Part shown: in pieces, positions 1 to 9,831 of the stretch
How positions within the stretch are numbered: the first letter of the stretch is position 1
Layout of the letters: the number at the start of each line of letters is the position of its first letter
Assembly (NCBI RefSeq): GCF_009734405.1
Contig: NZ_CP046453.1
Span: forward strand, 1,612,001 to 1,676,000
Length of the DNA: 64,000 nt
Direction of reading: 5' to 3'
Source: Corynebacterium comes
GTDB lineage: Bacteria; Actinomycetota; Actinomycetes; Mycobacteriales; Mycobacteriaceae
Translations under genes and position numbers: made by a program
Notes under the pieces: model-generated
What the model was told of the DNA's origin: nothing
The model's input: only the letters and a program-made list of their open reading frames with translations
The model's database searches: none

Positions 1-68
1 GGTTCGCACCTATTTGTACTGGCTAATCCCCATTCTCTTCCCTGCGGCCTTTTATTTTGGAACAATGG

Positions 69-100
69 CGGAAACAGACATCCATTTTTGTCCGATTCCG
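69..100. promoter_or_regulatory. Inverted-repeat operator candidate upstream of fruR
   Basis: Two 12-bp arms, CGGAAACAGACA (69-80) and TGTCCGATTCCG (89-100), are inverted copies matching at 10 of 12 positions across an 8-bp spacer, 26 bp before the regulator's start codon. The TGTCCGATT half recurs on the minus strand of the ptsI promoter. DeoR-family proteins commonly bind such elements, so autoregulation by FruR or binding of a related PTS regulator such as SugR is likely. That assignment is inference. Confidence 0.5.
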
Positions 101-125
101 TCCGTGAGGCGACAGAGGAGAACCC

Positions 126-908
126 ATGTACGCAGAGGAGCGTCGCAGACAGATCGCCTCCCTCACCGCTGTTGAGGGTCGGGTCAACGTCACCGAGCTG
201 GCGAACCGGTTTGATGTCACAGCGGAGACCATTCGTCGGGATCTCGCCGTGCTCGACAGGGAGGGCGTGGTGCACCGGGTTCACGGTGGCGCCGTGGCCA
301 GCCAGACTTTTCAGACGGCAGAGTTCTCCCTCGACGCGCGTTTCCGTTCCGCCCCCACCGCCAAATCAGCCATCGCGCGGGCGGCACTGCGCTATCTTCC
401 GGAGCCCCGCGGCGGGCTCTTCCTGGACTCGGGTTCCACCATCGGCACGCTGGCGGAGCTCATCGCCGAGCAGCCGAACGCCGAACAGTGGTCCATCGTG
501 ACCAACAGCCTGCCGATCTCCCTGAACCTGGCCAACAAGGGGCTCCGGGAGGTTCAGCTTCTCGGAGGTTCGGTGCGCGCCATCACGCAGGCGGTCGTGG
601 GTGACACCGCCCTTCGCACCCTGGCGCTCATGCGGGCGGACGTCGCGTTCATCGGCACCAACGCACTCACCCTCGATCACGGGCTTTCCACGGCGGACTC
701 CCAGGAGGCTGCGATCAAATCCGCCATGGTGACCAACGCCCACAAGGTGGTTGTCCTCTGCGACTCCACCAAGCTGGGCACCGACTACCTGGTCAGTTTC
801 GCCGGCATCGACGACATTGACGTGGTTATCACCGATTCCGCGGCCCCCGAGTCCTTCCTGTCGGCACTGCGGGAGCGCGAGATCGAGGTTGTGATCGCGG
901 GCGACTGA
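126..908 (+). CDS. fruR: DeoR-family transcriptional regulator of the fructose PTS locus
   Basis: This 260-residue protein has the DeoR layout. An N-terminal winged helix-turn-helix (about residues 6-57, with TAETIRRDLAVLDREG) is followed by a DeoRC sugar-phosphate sensor domain containing the DSGSTIGTLAELI loop and FIGTNALTLDHG. The ATG follows a strong AGAGGAG ribosome-binding site. It lies convergent to ptsI, whose stop is 23 bp away, and close to fruK-ptsF-ptsH, the order known for fruR in Corynebacterium. The effector is probably a fructose phosphate, by family analogy. The upstream inverted repeat suggests autoregulation. SugR, a related DeoR regulator, is the main alternative name, but location favours FruR. 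Confidence 0.88.
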   Translation: MYAEERRRQIASLTAVEGRVNVTELANRFDVTAETIRRDLAVLDREGVVHRVHGGAVASQTFQTAEFSLDARFRSAPTAKSAIARAALRYLPEPRGGLFLDSGSTIGTLAELIAEQPNAEQWSIVTNSLPISLNLANKGLREVQLLGGSVRAITQAVVGDTALRTLALMRADVAFIGTNALTLDHGLSTADSQEAAIKSAMVTNAHKVVVLCDSTKLGTDYLVSFAGIDDIDVVITDSAAPESFLSALREREIEVVIAGD

Positions 909-931
909 CCCCGCGTCTCTCCGGGAGCAGG

Positions 932-2626
932 TCAGCCCAGGAGCATCTGACGGGCGACTTCGCGTGCGGCGGCAGCCCCGGAGGTGTCGAGAACAGCCTC
1001 GGCGACTTCCCGGCAGGTGGCCAGATCCACGGAGGACAGCTGGGCACCGACCCCGGCCAGGGCGGTCGATGCCGCAGACAGCGAGGTCACGCCCAGACCT
1101 GTGAGCACGCACGCGAGCAGCGGATCAGCGGCGGCCTCGCCGCAGACACCGACGGGGGTTCCCGTATCCTCCCCGACCCGACAGGTTTCCTTCACCAGTC
1201 GCAACACCGCCGGTTGCCAAGGATCCGTCAGGTACGCCAGCTGGGGGGACAGACGATCGGCGGCCATCGTGTACTGGGTGAGGTCATTGGTACCGATGGA
1301 GACGAAGTCCAGGTGCGGCATGAGTTTGTCGGACATCAACGCGGCCGCAGGGACCTCGATCATCGCGCCCGGGGTCAGGCCCCGGTCGCGGCAGAGTCCG
1401 GCAAACCATCCGGCCTCCGATTCAGTGGCCACCATGGGGGCCATGACCCAGGTGGGGGCATTCTCCCCCCGCCCCTCGGCGGCCAGCGCGATGGCGTCGA
1501 GCTGGCGGGTGAGCAGCCCCTCGTTGCCCAGGGCGATGCGCAGGCCACGCACTCCGAGTGCGGGGTTCTCCTCCTGCGCCATGTTCGCGAAGGCGATGGG
1601 CTTGTCGGATCCTGCGTCGAGGGTGCGGATGACAACCTTGGACGCGGGAAAGGCGTCGAACACCTTGCGGTAGACCGCCGCCTGCTCCTCCACCGTGGGT
1701 TCCGTGGACGTGGAGAGGAAGCTCATCTCGGTCCGGTACAGGCCGATGCCCTCGGCCTGGGTACCGGCTGCGATGCGGGCGGCGTTGCCGTCTGCGACGT
1801 TGGCCAGCAACTGCACGCGGTGGCCGTCCGTGGTCCGGGCGGGGCCCCGCCACTGGGCGATGACCGCCGCTCGCTCGCGGAATTCGAGGACGGTGGCGCG
1901 GGCGGACGCCTCTTCGGCGTTGCGGGTGACGGTGCCCAGGGCGCCGTCGACAAGCACGAACTCACCTGCAGGTATCTGGCGCAGCCCTTCGCCCGTGGCC
2001 ACGATGCAGGGCAGGTTGAGCTGACGGGCGATGATCGCGGTATGGCTCGTGGGTCCGCCGAGTTCGGTGACCAGCGCGATGATGTGGGCGGGGTCCAGGG
2101 TGGCCGTGTCCGCGGGTGAGAGATCGTCGGCGAAGAGAACGCCTTCACCCTCGACATCGGGCAGGCCGGGCTCCGGTTCCCCACGCAGCTCGGCGATGAC
2201 GCGGTCGCGGATGTCCTTGAGGTCGGTGGTCCGCTCGGCCATGACACCCCCCGCGGCCTCGAACATGCCGACGAACTTCTGGGTGGCGGCAACGGTGGCG
2301 TACTCGGCCGGGTGCCCGGCGGAGATGTTCTTCTTCACCGTGCGGCGCCAGCCCCGGTCCCTGACCATGCCGACGGTGGCGGTGAGCACGTCGGCGGCGA
2401 CGCCCTCGACGGTTGCGGCCCGGTCCGCCAGACGCTCCGCGACGGTGTCTGCCGCGGCACTGAAGCGTTCAAACTCAGGTTCCCGGGCGTCCTCGGTGAG
2501 TGTTGCGCCGGCCTCGGGCAGGGCCGGGCGCGGCCGGACCCACACCACCGGGGCGTAGGCGACACCGGCGACGACACCGGTACCTTTTATGGCTGTTGCA
2601 CCTGAGGGGTTTCGGACATCATCCAT
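932..2626 (-). CDS. ptsI: Phosphoenolpyruvate-protein phosphotransferase (PTS enzyme I)
   Basis: Enzyme I autophosphorylates from PEP and passes the phosphate to HPr. The protein (564 residues from this start) contains the active-site histidine motif GGPTSHTAIIARQL (His about 195), the PEP-binding region with GLYRTEMSF and ALGVRGLRIAL, and the C-terminal VGVCGEAAADP with the conserved cysteine. The frame is open seven codons further upstream, but the ATG at 2626 is preceded by AGGAGA at proper spacing, so it is preferred. It is transcribed away from fruK-ptsF-ptsH and shares their 343-bp control region; the general PTS proteins EI and HPr are thus both encoded at this fructose locus. Confidence 0.95.
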   Translation of the reverse strand: MDDVRNPSGATAIKGTGVVAGVAYAPVVWVRPRPALPEAGATLTEDAREPEFERFSAAADTVAERLADRAATVEGVAADVLTATVGMVRDRGWRRTVKKNISAGHPAEYATVAATQKFVGMFEAAGGVMAERTTDLKDIRDRVIAELRGEPEPGLPDVEGEGVLFADDLSPADTATLDPAHIIALVTELGGPTSHTAIIARQLNLPCIVATGEGLRQIPAGEFVLVDGALGTVTRNAEEASARATVLEFRERAAVIAQWRGPARTTDGHRVQLLANVADGNAARIAAGTQAEGIGLYRTEMSFLSTSTEPTVEEQAAVYRKVFDAFPASKVVIRTLDAGSDKPIAFANMAQEENPALGVRGLRIALGNEGLLTRQLDAIALAAEGRGENAPTWVMAPMVATESEAGWFAGLCRDRGLTPGAMIEVPAAALMSDKLMPHLDFVSIGTNDLTQYTMAADRLSPQLAYLTDPWQPAVLRLVKETCRVGEDTGTPVGVCGEAAADPLLACVLTGLGVTSLSAASTALAGVGAQLSSVDLATCREVAEAVLDTSGAAAAREVARQMLLG

Positions 2627-2676
2627 GATATTTGTCTCCTGTCTCACAGGATGAGGGTGGCTGTGATCTCCAGAAC

Positions 2677-2704
2677 ATCATAGAATCCACCGTTTCGCAA
2701 TCAA
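2677..2704 (-). promoter_or_regulatory. ptsI promoter
   Basis: Reading leftward, TTGATT (2699-2704) and TATGAT (2677-2682) are separated by 16 bp and would start transcription about 45 nt before the ptsI ATG. A TGTCCGATT motif (minus strand of 2703-2711) overlaps the -35 element, a position suited to repression by a DeoR-type regulator. Confidence 0.55.
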
Positions 2705-2745
2705 TCGGACACCGCCACCCCTTGACAACCGGGCACAAACGGACA
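2703..2745. promoter_or_regulatory. Two CGGACA-type operator half-sites between ptsI and fruK
   Basis: AATCGGACA (2703-2711) and AAACGGACA (2737-2745) are direct repeats 34 bp apart, about three helical turns. One overlaps the ptsI -35, the other the spacer and -10 of the fruK promoter. The same motif forms half of the inverted repeat upstream of fruR, so a common DeoR-type regulator (FruR or SugR) probably reads all of them. Confidence 0.45.
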
Positions 2746-2750
2746 ATACT
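2722..2750 (+). promoter_or_regulatory. fruK-ptsF-ptsH promoter
   Basis: TTGACA (2722-2727), 17 bp, then AATACT (2745-2750) form a good housekeeping promoter directed toward fruK. It would leave a leader of about 210 nt. The rest of the 343-bp gap (2627-2969) holds the ptsI promoter, the CGGACA motifs and a CRP-like site; nothing else was recognised. Confidence 0.55.
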
Positions 2751-2772
2751 TACGTCACAACCCCACATGAAA

Positions 2773-2788
2773 TGTGACCTAGTTCATC
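2773..2788. promoter_or_regulatory. GlxR (CRP-family) site candidate
   Basis: TGTGACCTAGTTCATC matches the CRP/GlxR consensus TGTGA-N6-TCACA in the whole left half and three of five right-half bases. Carbon-source genes in Corynebacterium are commonly under GlxR. The site lies downstream of the proposed fruK start point, so repression is more likely than activation if it is used. Confidence 0.4.
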
Positions 2789-2969
2789 ATTTGCATAACG
2801 GACTGCCCGCCCTGCGGTGGAGTCGCCCGGAACCCAGACCTCACATCATACGATTGGGCCAGCTCAAGACAATATTCGGCCGTCAGGCCACACCACGTAG
2901 AGCGGCGACGGAAGTTTATTCCACCCCGTCCCCGTTTCCAGAATTTCCCGACCGGACAGGGAGCCGACA

Positions 2970-3932
2970 GTGATACTCACCTTGACACCGAACCCCAGCA
3001 TCGATGCCACCATGCAGCTGGACTCGGAACTGCGTCGCGGACACGTCCAACGCCCCACCTCGATCACCCAGGTAGCCGGCGGCAAGGGCGTCAACGTCTC
3101 GCACGCGATGCTGCTCGCCGAGAAGCACACGCTGGCGGTCTTCCCCGCCGACACCAACGACCCCTTCGTGGCGCTGACACGGCAGACCGGCATCCCCTTC
3201 CATGCCATACCGGTGGACGAGGGTGTACGGATCAACGCCACGATCACCGAGCCCGACGGCACGACCACCAAGATCAACGGCCCCGGCGCGACCATCGACG
3301 CCACGGCCCGCCGCTCCATCGAGCAGGCGGTGACCCAACTCGCCGCGAACTCCTCGTGGCTGGTCATGGCCGGATCTCTGCCGCCGGGCGTGCCCCTCGA
3401 CTGGTACACCTCGCTCATCGCCACGGTCCGGGCCACCCACCCGCAGCTGCCCGTCGCCGTCGACACCTCCGATGAGGCGATCCGCGCGCTCGGACGCGGC
3501 CTGGAGACGGCGGCCCCCACCCTCATCAAGCCGAACGGCCTGGAACTCGGGCAGCTGACGGACCGCGACGGCGAGGCGTTGGAAGCGGCCGCTGCGGTCG
3601 GCGATTTCGACGAGGTCGTCACCGCCGCCCGCCTGGTCATCGAGCGGGGCGTCAACGAGGTGCTGGTCACCCTGGGTGCGGCCGGGGCGGCGCTGGTCAC
3701 CCGCAGGGGCGCCTGGTTTGCCACCCCGCCGCCGGTGGAGGTCATGTCCACGGTCGGCGCGGGTGACAGTTCGCTCGCCGGCTATCTCATCGCCCGGGCC
3801 GAGGGAGGCGGTCCCGCCGACTGCCTCGCCCGTGCCGTCGCCTACGGCACCGCCGCCACCGGCCTGCCCGGCACCACCATTCCGTCCCCTGCACAGCTGA
3901 ATCTCACCGACACGCACGTGCGTGCCCTCTAA
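2970..3932 (+). CDS. fruK: 1-phosphofructokinase (PfkB family)
   Basis: The enzyme phosphorylates the fructose 1-phosphate delivered by the PTS to fructose 1,6-bisphosphate. The 320-residue protein has the PfkB features: the N-terminal substrate region TPNPSIDATMQL, the GGKGVNVS glycine motif near residue 40, and the C-terminal anion-hole signature VGAGDSSLAGYL near residue 263 with the catalytic aspartate. It begins with GTG after an AGGGAGCC ribosome-binding site. It lies 16 bp ahead of ptsF, so the two are co-transcribed. Length is normal for the family; the location separates it from tagatose-6-phosphate and 6-phosphofructokinase relatives. Confidence 0.93.
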   Translation: MILTLTPNPSIDATMQLDSELRRGHVQRPTSITQVAGGKGVNVSHAMLLAEKHTLAVFPADTNDPFVALTRQTGIPFHAIPVDEGVRINATITEPDGTTTKINGPGATIDATARRSIEQAVTQLAANSSWLVMAGSLPPGVPLDWYTSLIATVRATHPQLPVAVDTSDEAIRALGRGLETAAPTLIKPNGLELGQLTDRDGEALEAAAAVGDFDEVVTAARLVIERGVNEVLVTLGAAGAALVTRRGAWFATPPPVEVMSTVGAGDSSLAGYLIARAEGGGPADCLARAVAYGTAATGLPGTTIPSPAQLNLTDTHVRAL

Positions 3933-3948
3933 GACGCTGAGGTAATCC

Positions 3949-5982
3949 ATGTCCATCATCACCACCGATCTGGTCCGTCTGGACACAGACTTCGGATCCA
4001 CCACCACCGACGTCATCAACGCGCTCGCCGGTCTCGTCCACGCCGCCGGCCGCGCCGGCTCCGCGTCCCTGCTTGCGGGCGACGCCCTCACCCGCGAGGC
4101 ACAGAACCCCACCGGCGTCCCGGGCAGGGTCGCCATCCCCCACTGTCGTTCCGAGACCGTCAGCGAACCAACCCTGGCGTTCGCGCGCCTGTCCCGGCCG
4201 GTGAACTTCGGTGGCCCGGACGGAGATTCCGATCTCGTGTTCCTCATCGCCGCTCCCGCGGGAGGCGGCAAGGCGCATCTGAAGATCCTGTCGAAGCTCG
4301 CCCGCGCGCTCGTGCGCGGCGACTTCATCGACCGGCTCCGTGCCGCCGGCACCGCCGAGGACATCGTCGCCGCGGTGACTGAGGTGGTGGGCGATGCGGG
4401 CGTCGAGAAGCAGGCCGAGCAGCCTGCGGCGACGCCGACGCCGACACCGGGCAAGAAGGTCACCCGGATCGTCGCGGTGACCGCCTGCCCGACCGGCATC
4501 GCGCACACCTACATGGCCGCGGATGCGCTGACGCTGAACGCGCAGTCGCGTGACGACGTCGACCTGGTCGTCGAAACCCAGGGCTCATCCTCCACCCAGG
4601 CGCTGGATCCGGCCCTGATCACGGCCGCCGACGCCGTCATCTTCGCCACCGACGTCGGGGTGCGGGACAAGGAACGCTTCGCCGGCAAACCCGTCATCGA
4701 ATCCCCCGTCAAGCGTGCCATCAACGAGCCCGCCAAGATGATCGACGAGGCCGTCGCTGCGGCCGGCAACCCCGACGCACGACGCGTGACGGCAGGACCC
4801 GTCACTGCCGCGAGCACCGAGAACACCTCACAACTGAGCTGGGCGCGCCGCATCCAGCAGGCCGTGATGACCGGCGTCTCCTACATGATCCCGTTCGTCG
4901 CCGCCGGTGGCCTCCTCCTGGCACTCGGCTTCCTGGTCGGCGGCTACGACATGGCCAACGGCTGGCAGGCCATCACCCTCCAGCACTCACTGACGAACCT
5001 CCCCGGCAACGACGTGCTGGTCGACGGCGCCACCGTGACCTTCGACCGCTCCGGCCTCGCCCTTTACCTGGGCGCGGTGCTGTTCGCCACGGGTCAGATG
5101 GCGATGGGCTTCATCGTCGCCGCGCTGTCCGGCTACACCGCCTACGCCCTGGCAGGTCGACCGGGCATCGCCCCCGGCTTCGTGGGAGGTGCGATCTCGG
5201 TCCTCATCGGTGCGGGCTTCATCGGCGGTCTGGTCACCGGCATCCTCGCCGGACTGGTCGCCCTGTGGATCGGCAACTGGAAGGTCCCGCGGATCCTGGC
5301 CTCGCTCATGCCCGTGGTGATCATCCCGCTGCTGACCTCGCTGATCGTGGGCCTGACGATGTTCCTCCTGCTCGGCCGCCCCCTCGAGGGAATCATGACC
5401 GGGCTGACCGACTGGCTCTCGTCCCTGTCCGGCTCCTCGGCGGTCGTGCTCGGCATCATCCTCGGCCTGATGATGTGCTTCGACCTCGGTGGCCCGGTGA
5501 ACAAGGCGGCGTACCTCTTCGCCACCGCGGGCCTGTCCACCGGCGATGAGGCCTCCATGCAGATCATGGCCGCCGTCATGGCCGCCGGCATGGTCCCGCC
5601 CATCGCGATGTCCCTGGCCACCCTCGCCCGGGAGAGCCTGTTCACTCCGGCGGAGCAGGAGAACGGCAAATCCGCCTGGCTGCTCGGCCTGTCCTTCATC
5701 TCCGAGGGTGCCATTCCCTTCGCCGCGGCCGATCCTTTCCGCGTCATCCCGTCCATGATGGCCGGCGGCGCCGTCACCGGCGCGATCTCCATGGGCCTGG
5801 GAGTCGGCTCCCGCGCTCCCCACGGCGGTGTGTTCGTGCTCTTCGCCATCGACCCGTGGTGGGGCTTCCTCCTGGCGATCATCGTCGGCACCATCATCTC
5901 CGCCGCCACCGTCGTGGCACTCAAGCAGTTCTGGCCGAACAAGGCCACCCAGGCCATGGCGGCCGCCACAGTCAATGCCTAA
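3949..5982 (+). CDS. ptsF: PTS fructose-specific enzyme IIABC
   Basis: This membrane permease imports fructose and phosphorylates it to fructose 1-phosphate. Three domains are fused in 677 residues. The EIIA domain (1-150) has the phosphorylated histidine in VAIPHCRSE (His65). A TPTPTPGKK linker follows. The EIIB domain (about 171-270) has its active cysteine in VTACPTGIAHTYMAAD (Cys180). The EIIC membrane domain (about 300-670) has many hydrophobic segments and the fructose-family EGAIPFAAADP motif. It is flanked by fruK and ptsH in one operon. No key residue is missing. Confidence 0.95.
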   Translation: MSIITTDLVRLDTDFGSTTTDVINALAGLVHAAGRAGSASLLAGDALTREAQNPTGVPGRVAIPHCRSETVSEPTLAFARLSRPVNFGGPDGDSDLVFLIAAPAGGGKAHLKILSKLARALVRGDFIDRLRAAGTAEDIVAAVTEVVGDAGVEKQAEQPAATPTPTPGKKVTRIVAVTACPTGIAHTYMAADALTLNAQSRDDVDLVVETQGSSSTQALDPALITAADAVIFATDVGVRDKERFAGKPVIESPVKRAINEPAKMIDEAVAAAGNPDARRVTAGPVTAASTENTSQLSWARRIQQAVMTGVSYMIPFVAAGGLLLALGFLVGGYDMANGWQAITLQHSLTNLPGNDVLVDGATVTFDRSGLALYLGAVLFATGQMAMGFIVAALSGYTAYALAGRPGIAPGFVGGAISVLIGAGFIGGLVTGILAGLVALWIGNWKVPRILASLMPVVIIPLLTSLIVGLTMFLLLGRPLEGIMTGLTDWLSSLSGSSAVVLGIILGLMMCFDLGGPVNKAAYLFATAGLSTGDEASMQIMAAVMAAGMVPPIAMSLATLARESLFTPAEQENGKSAWLLGLSFISEGAIPFAAADPFRVIPSMMAGGAVTGAISMGLGVGSRAPHGGVFVLFAIDPWWGFLLAIIVGTIISAATVVALKQFWPNKATQAMAAATVNA

Positions 5983-6021
5983 GCTGGCCTTGATCACCCC
6001 CTAACGAAAGGACCACACCCC

Positions 6022-6288
6022 ATGGCCTCCACCACCGTCACCGTCGGCTCCGCAGTCGGTCTCCACGCCCGTCCCGCCGCCGTCGTCGCCGACGCAGCCG
6101 CAGAATACGACGACGAGATCATCCTCACCCTGGTCGGTGACGAGGACGGCGAGGAGGCTGACGCCGCATCCTCCCTCATGATCATGGCCCTCGGCGCCGA
6201 GAAGGGTGACCGGGTCACCATCACCTCGACCAACGCCGAGGCCGTGGAGAAGATCGCCGCGCTCATCGAGTCCGACCTCGACGCTTAG
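6022..6288 (+). CDS. ptsH: Phosphocarrier protein HPr
   Basis: HPr carries phosphate from enzyme I to the EIIA domains. The 88-residue protein has the active histidine at position 15 in VGLHARPAA. The region equivalent to the regulatory Ser46 reads DAASSLMIMALGAE, resembling the usual site, though no HPr kinase gene is seen here. It is the last gene of the fructose operon, 39 bp after ptsF with an AAAGGA ribosome-binding site, and is followed at once by a strong terminator. Confidence 0.95.
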   Translation: MASTTVTVGSAVGLHARPAAVVADAAAEYDDEIILTLVGDEDGEEADAASSLMIMALGAEKGDRVTITSTNAEAVEKIAALIESDLDA

Positions 6289-6305
6289 CCACACCCCGGA
6301 AAAAC

Positions 6306-6333
6306 GCCGCCCACCGACACCGGTGGGCGGCGT
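6306..6333 (+). terminator. Terminator after ptsH
   Basis: A perfect 12-bp stem, CGCCGCCCACCG (6306-6317) with its complement (6322-6333), closes on a 4-nt loop 17 bp after the ptsH stop. A short A run precedes it, but there is only a weak T tract after it. Confidence 0.75.
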
Positions 6334-6351
6334 GTCCTGTCGTCGGGCGGG

Positions 6352-6822
6352 TCAGACGAGAGTGGCGTAGAGATCGGTGATCATGTCGGCCGGGTCGGCG
6401 TCCGGGGTGGGCATGGTGATGTACTCCTCCCAGAACACCGGGCCCGTCTGCTGTCCGAGGTCCCGGATGTGCTCGATGAGTTCCTGCCAGGTGACACCCA
6501 ACTGGTCGTAGGGGCCACGGTGGCGTCCGGTGATCACACGGAACTCCGGGATCCGATGGACCAGGTCGGGAAACGCCGCCTCCACGGCCTCGACGTACTC
6601 CTCCGCGAGGGGGAAACCGCCTGCGAGATCCACGACGTCGGTGAGCGGGGAAAAATAGTAGGCACGGGCCGGGCCGGCGGGGCTGGCGCCGACGGACTGG
6701 ATCGCCTCGATCGAACGGGTGAAGGCGCGGTCGAAGTACCCCTGCATGTTGTCGGCGGGGATCGTCTCACGGCTGGCCACGAGTGTGTGGGCGGGGACTG
6801 TGATGATGCGTTCGCGGGTCAT
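6352..6822 (-). CDS. GyrI-like / AraC effector-binding domain protein
   Basis: This 156-residue cytoplasmic protein resembles stand-alone GyrI-like small-molecule-binding domains, with the pattern PAHTLVASRETIPADNMQGYF, then YYFSPLTDVVDLAGGFPL and FRVITGRHRGPYDQLGVTW. No DNA-binding domain is attached. The start ATG is preceded by TAGGCT at 6 nt (6829-6834), consistent with a leaderless message; that hexamer overlaps the uraA stop codon. The ligand is unknown. Family assignment is by fold pattern only. Confidence 0.6.
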   Translation of the reverse strand: MTRERIITVPAHTLVASRETIPADNMQGYFDRAFTRSIEAIQSVGASPAGPARAYYFSPLTDVVDLAGGFPLAEEYVEAVEAAFPDLVHRIPEFRVITGRHRGPYDQLGVTWQELIEHIRDLGQQTGPVFWEEYITMPTPDADPADMITDLYATLV

Positions 6823-6831
6823 GCCCCCAGC

Positions 6832-8139
6832 CTAGAACGTCGCGGCTTTCCCTTCACCGACCGACGTGTAGAGCTTCTTCAGCACCGGGTAGGCGACGAG
6901 AATGCCGGCGGAGCCCCAGGCGATGCCCTCGAGCTCCACACCGAAGACCGTGAGGGTCAGGTTGCCCACGCCCGCGATGAGCGCCACCGCTGCCGCCGTG
7001 AGGTTGACGGGGTTGTTGAAGTTGACGTTGTTGTCCTGCCAGATGCGCACACCCAGCATTCCGATGAGCCCGTAGAGCACGATCGTCGCCCCGCCGAGCA
7101 CACCGGAGGGGATGGTGAAGATGAGCGCCCCGAACTTCGGGACGAACGCCAGCGCGACCGCCGTCAGCGCCGCGACCCAGTACGCGGCCGTCGAGTACAC
7201 GCGGGTGGCTGCCATGACGCCGATGTTCTCCGCGTAGGTGGTGGTACCCGAACCGCCGAAGGATCCGGCGAGGGTGGTGGCCAGGCCGTCAGCGACCAGA
7301 GCGTCACCGGCCAGGTCATCGAGATTGCGGCCCGTCATCTCACTGACCGCCTTGACGTGGCCCACGTTCTCCGCGATCAGGACGATGATCACCGGCAGGG
7401 TCACCAGGATGGCGGAGAGCTTGAACTCCGGCGCATGGAACCCCGGCACGCCGAACCAGGCGGCCTGCGCGATGGCGTCCCCCGAACCCTCCGCGAGGTT
7501 GCCAGTGACGGCTGCGAACACCCAGCCGATGACCACGCCGATGAGGATGCCCAGGCGGGCCACCATGCCACGGCCCGCGACGGTGGCCAGCACGATGGCG
7601 GCCAGCGTCACGGTGGCCACCAGGGGCTGGGCCTGGAAGTTGCCCGTGGCCACGGGCGCCAGGTTCAGGCCGATCAACGCGACGATCGCGCCGGTGACGG
7701 CGGGCGGCATGACGGCATCCAGCACGCGCCGACCGGCGGCCCGGACGATGAAGCCCACTGTGACGAGCACCAGACCTGCGACCAGCACGCCACCGAGCTG
7801 CGCCCCCATGCCGTGCTGCTGGCTGGCCATCAGGGGGGCGATGAAGGCGAAGGAGGAGCCCAGGTAGCTGGGCAGTCGGTTGCGGGTGATCAGCAGGAAG
7901 AGCATCGTGCCGATACCGGAGAACAGGAGGGTGGTGTTCACCGGGAAACCGGTGAGGGTGGGCACCAGCAGAGTGGCACCGAACATGGCCACCACGTGCT
8001 GCATACCGATGCCGATGGTGCGCGGCCAGCTCAACCGCTCGTCGGGCGCGACGACCGCGCCGGGTTGGATCTTCCTGCCGTCGCCATGAACAGTCCAGCC
8101 GAAACGGCCGCGGGACTCACTGGAGGTCTTGGTTATCAC
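6832..8139 (-). CDS. uraA: Uracil/xanthine permease (NCS2 family)
   Basis: A 435-residue membrane protein with about 12-14 hydrophobic helices. The NCS2 signature region GGSGTTTYAENIGVMAATRV is present in the second half; the glutamate there normally contacts the nucleobase. The N-terminal cytoplasmic stretch is followed by PRTIGIGMQHVVAMFGATLL, typical of UraA/PyrP. It probably imports uracil by proton symport. No pyrimidine genes adjoin it, so the substrate is by family only. It ends 9 bp before the GyrI-like gene. Confidence 0.82.
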   Translation of the reverse strand: MITKTSSESRGRFGWTVHGDGRKIQPGAVVAPDERLSWPRTIGIGMQHVVAMFGATLLVPTLTGFPVNTTLLFSGIGTMLFLLITRNRLPSYLGSSFAFIAPLMASQQHGMGAQLGGVLVAGLVLVTVGFIVRAAGRRVLDAVMPPAVTGAIVALIGLNLAPVATGNFQAQPLVATVTLAAIVLATVAGRGMVARLGILIGVVIGWVFAAVTGNLAEGSGDAIAQAAWFGVPGFHAPEFKLSAILVTLPVIIVLIAENVGHVKAVSEMTGRNLDDLAGDALVADGLATTLAGSFGGSGTTTYAENIGVMAATRVYSTAAYWVAALTAVALAFVPKFGALIFTIPSGVLGGATIVLYGLIGMLGVRIWQDNNVNFNNPVNLTAAAVALIAGVGNLTLTVFGVELEGIAWGSAGILVAYPVLKKLYTSVGEGKAATF

Positions 8140-8174
8140 GGATCAACACTAACCCCCGGGAGGGACTGCAGCGC

Positions 8175-9713
<1,539 letters not shown>

Positions 9714-9817
9714 TGACAACCATTGTCCCATGCCCTGTCAAGTGCCTGCGCCACCACCTCCCGGCTCCTTCCCGCCAGGCCCGATCAAGGAGAATTCTCC
9801 CCTCCCACGCGAGGGGC

Positions 9818-9823
9818 TAGACT
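9818..9823 (+). promoter_or_regulatory. -10 element of a probable leaderless promoter
   Basis: TAGACT lies 8 nt before the ATG at 9832 and no purine-rich ribosome-binding site is present, so transcription probably begins at or next to the start codon. Confidence 0.45.
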
Positions 9824-9831
9824 GGTCAACC

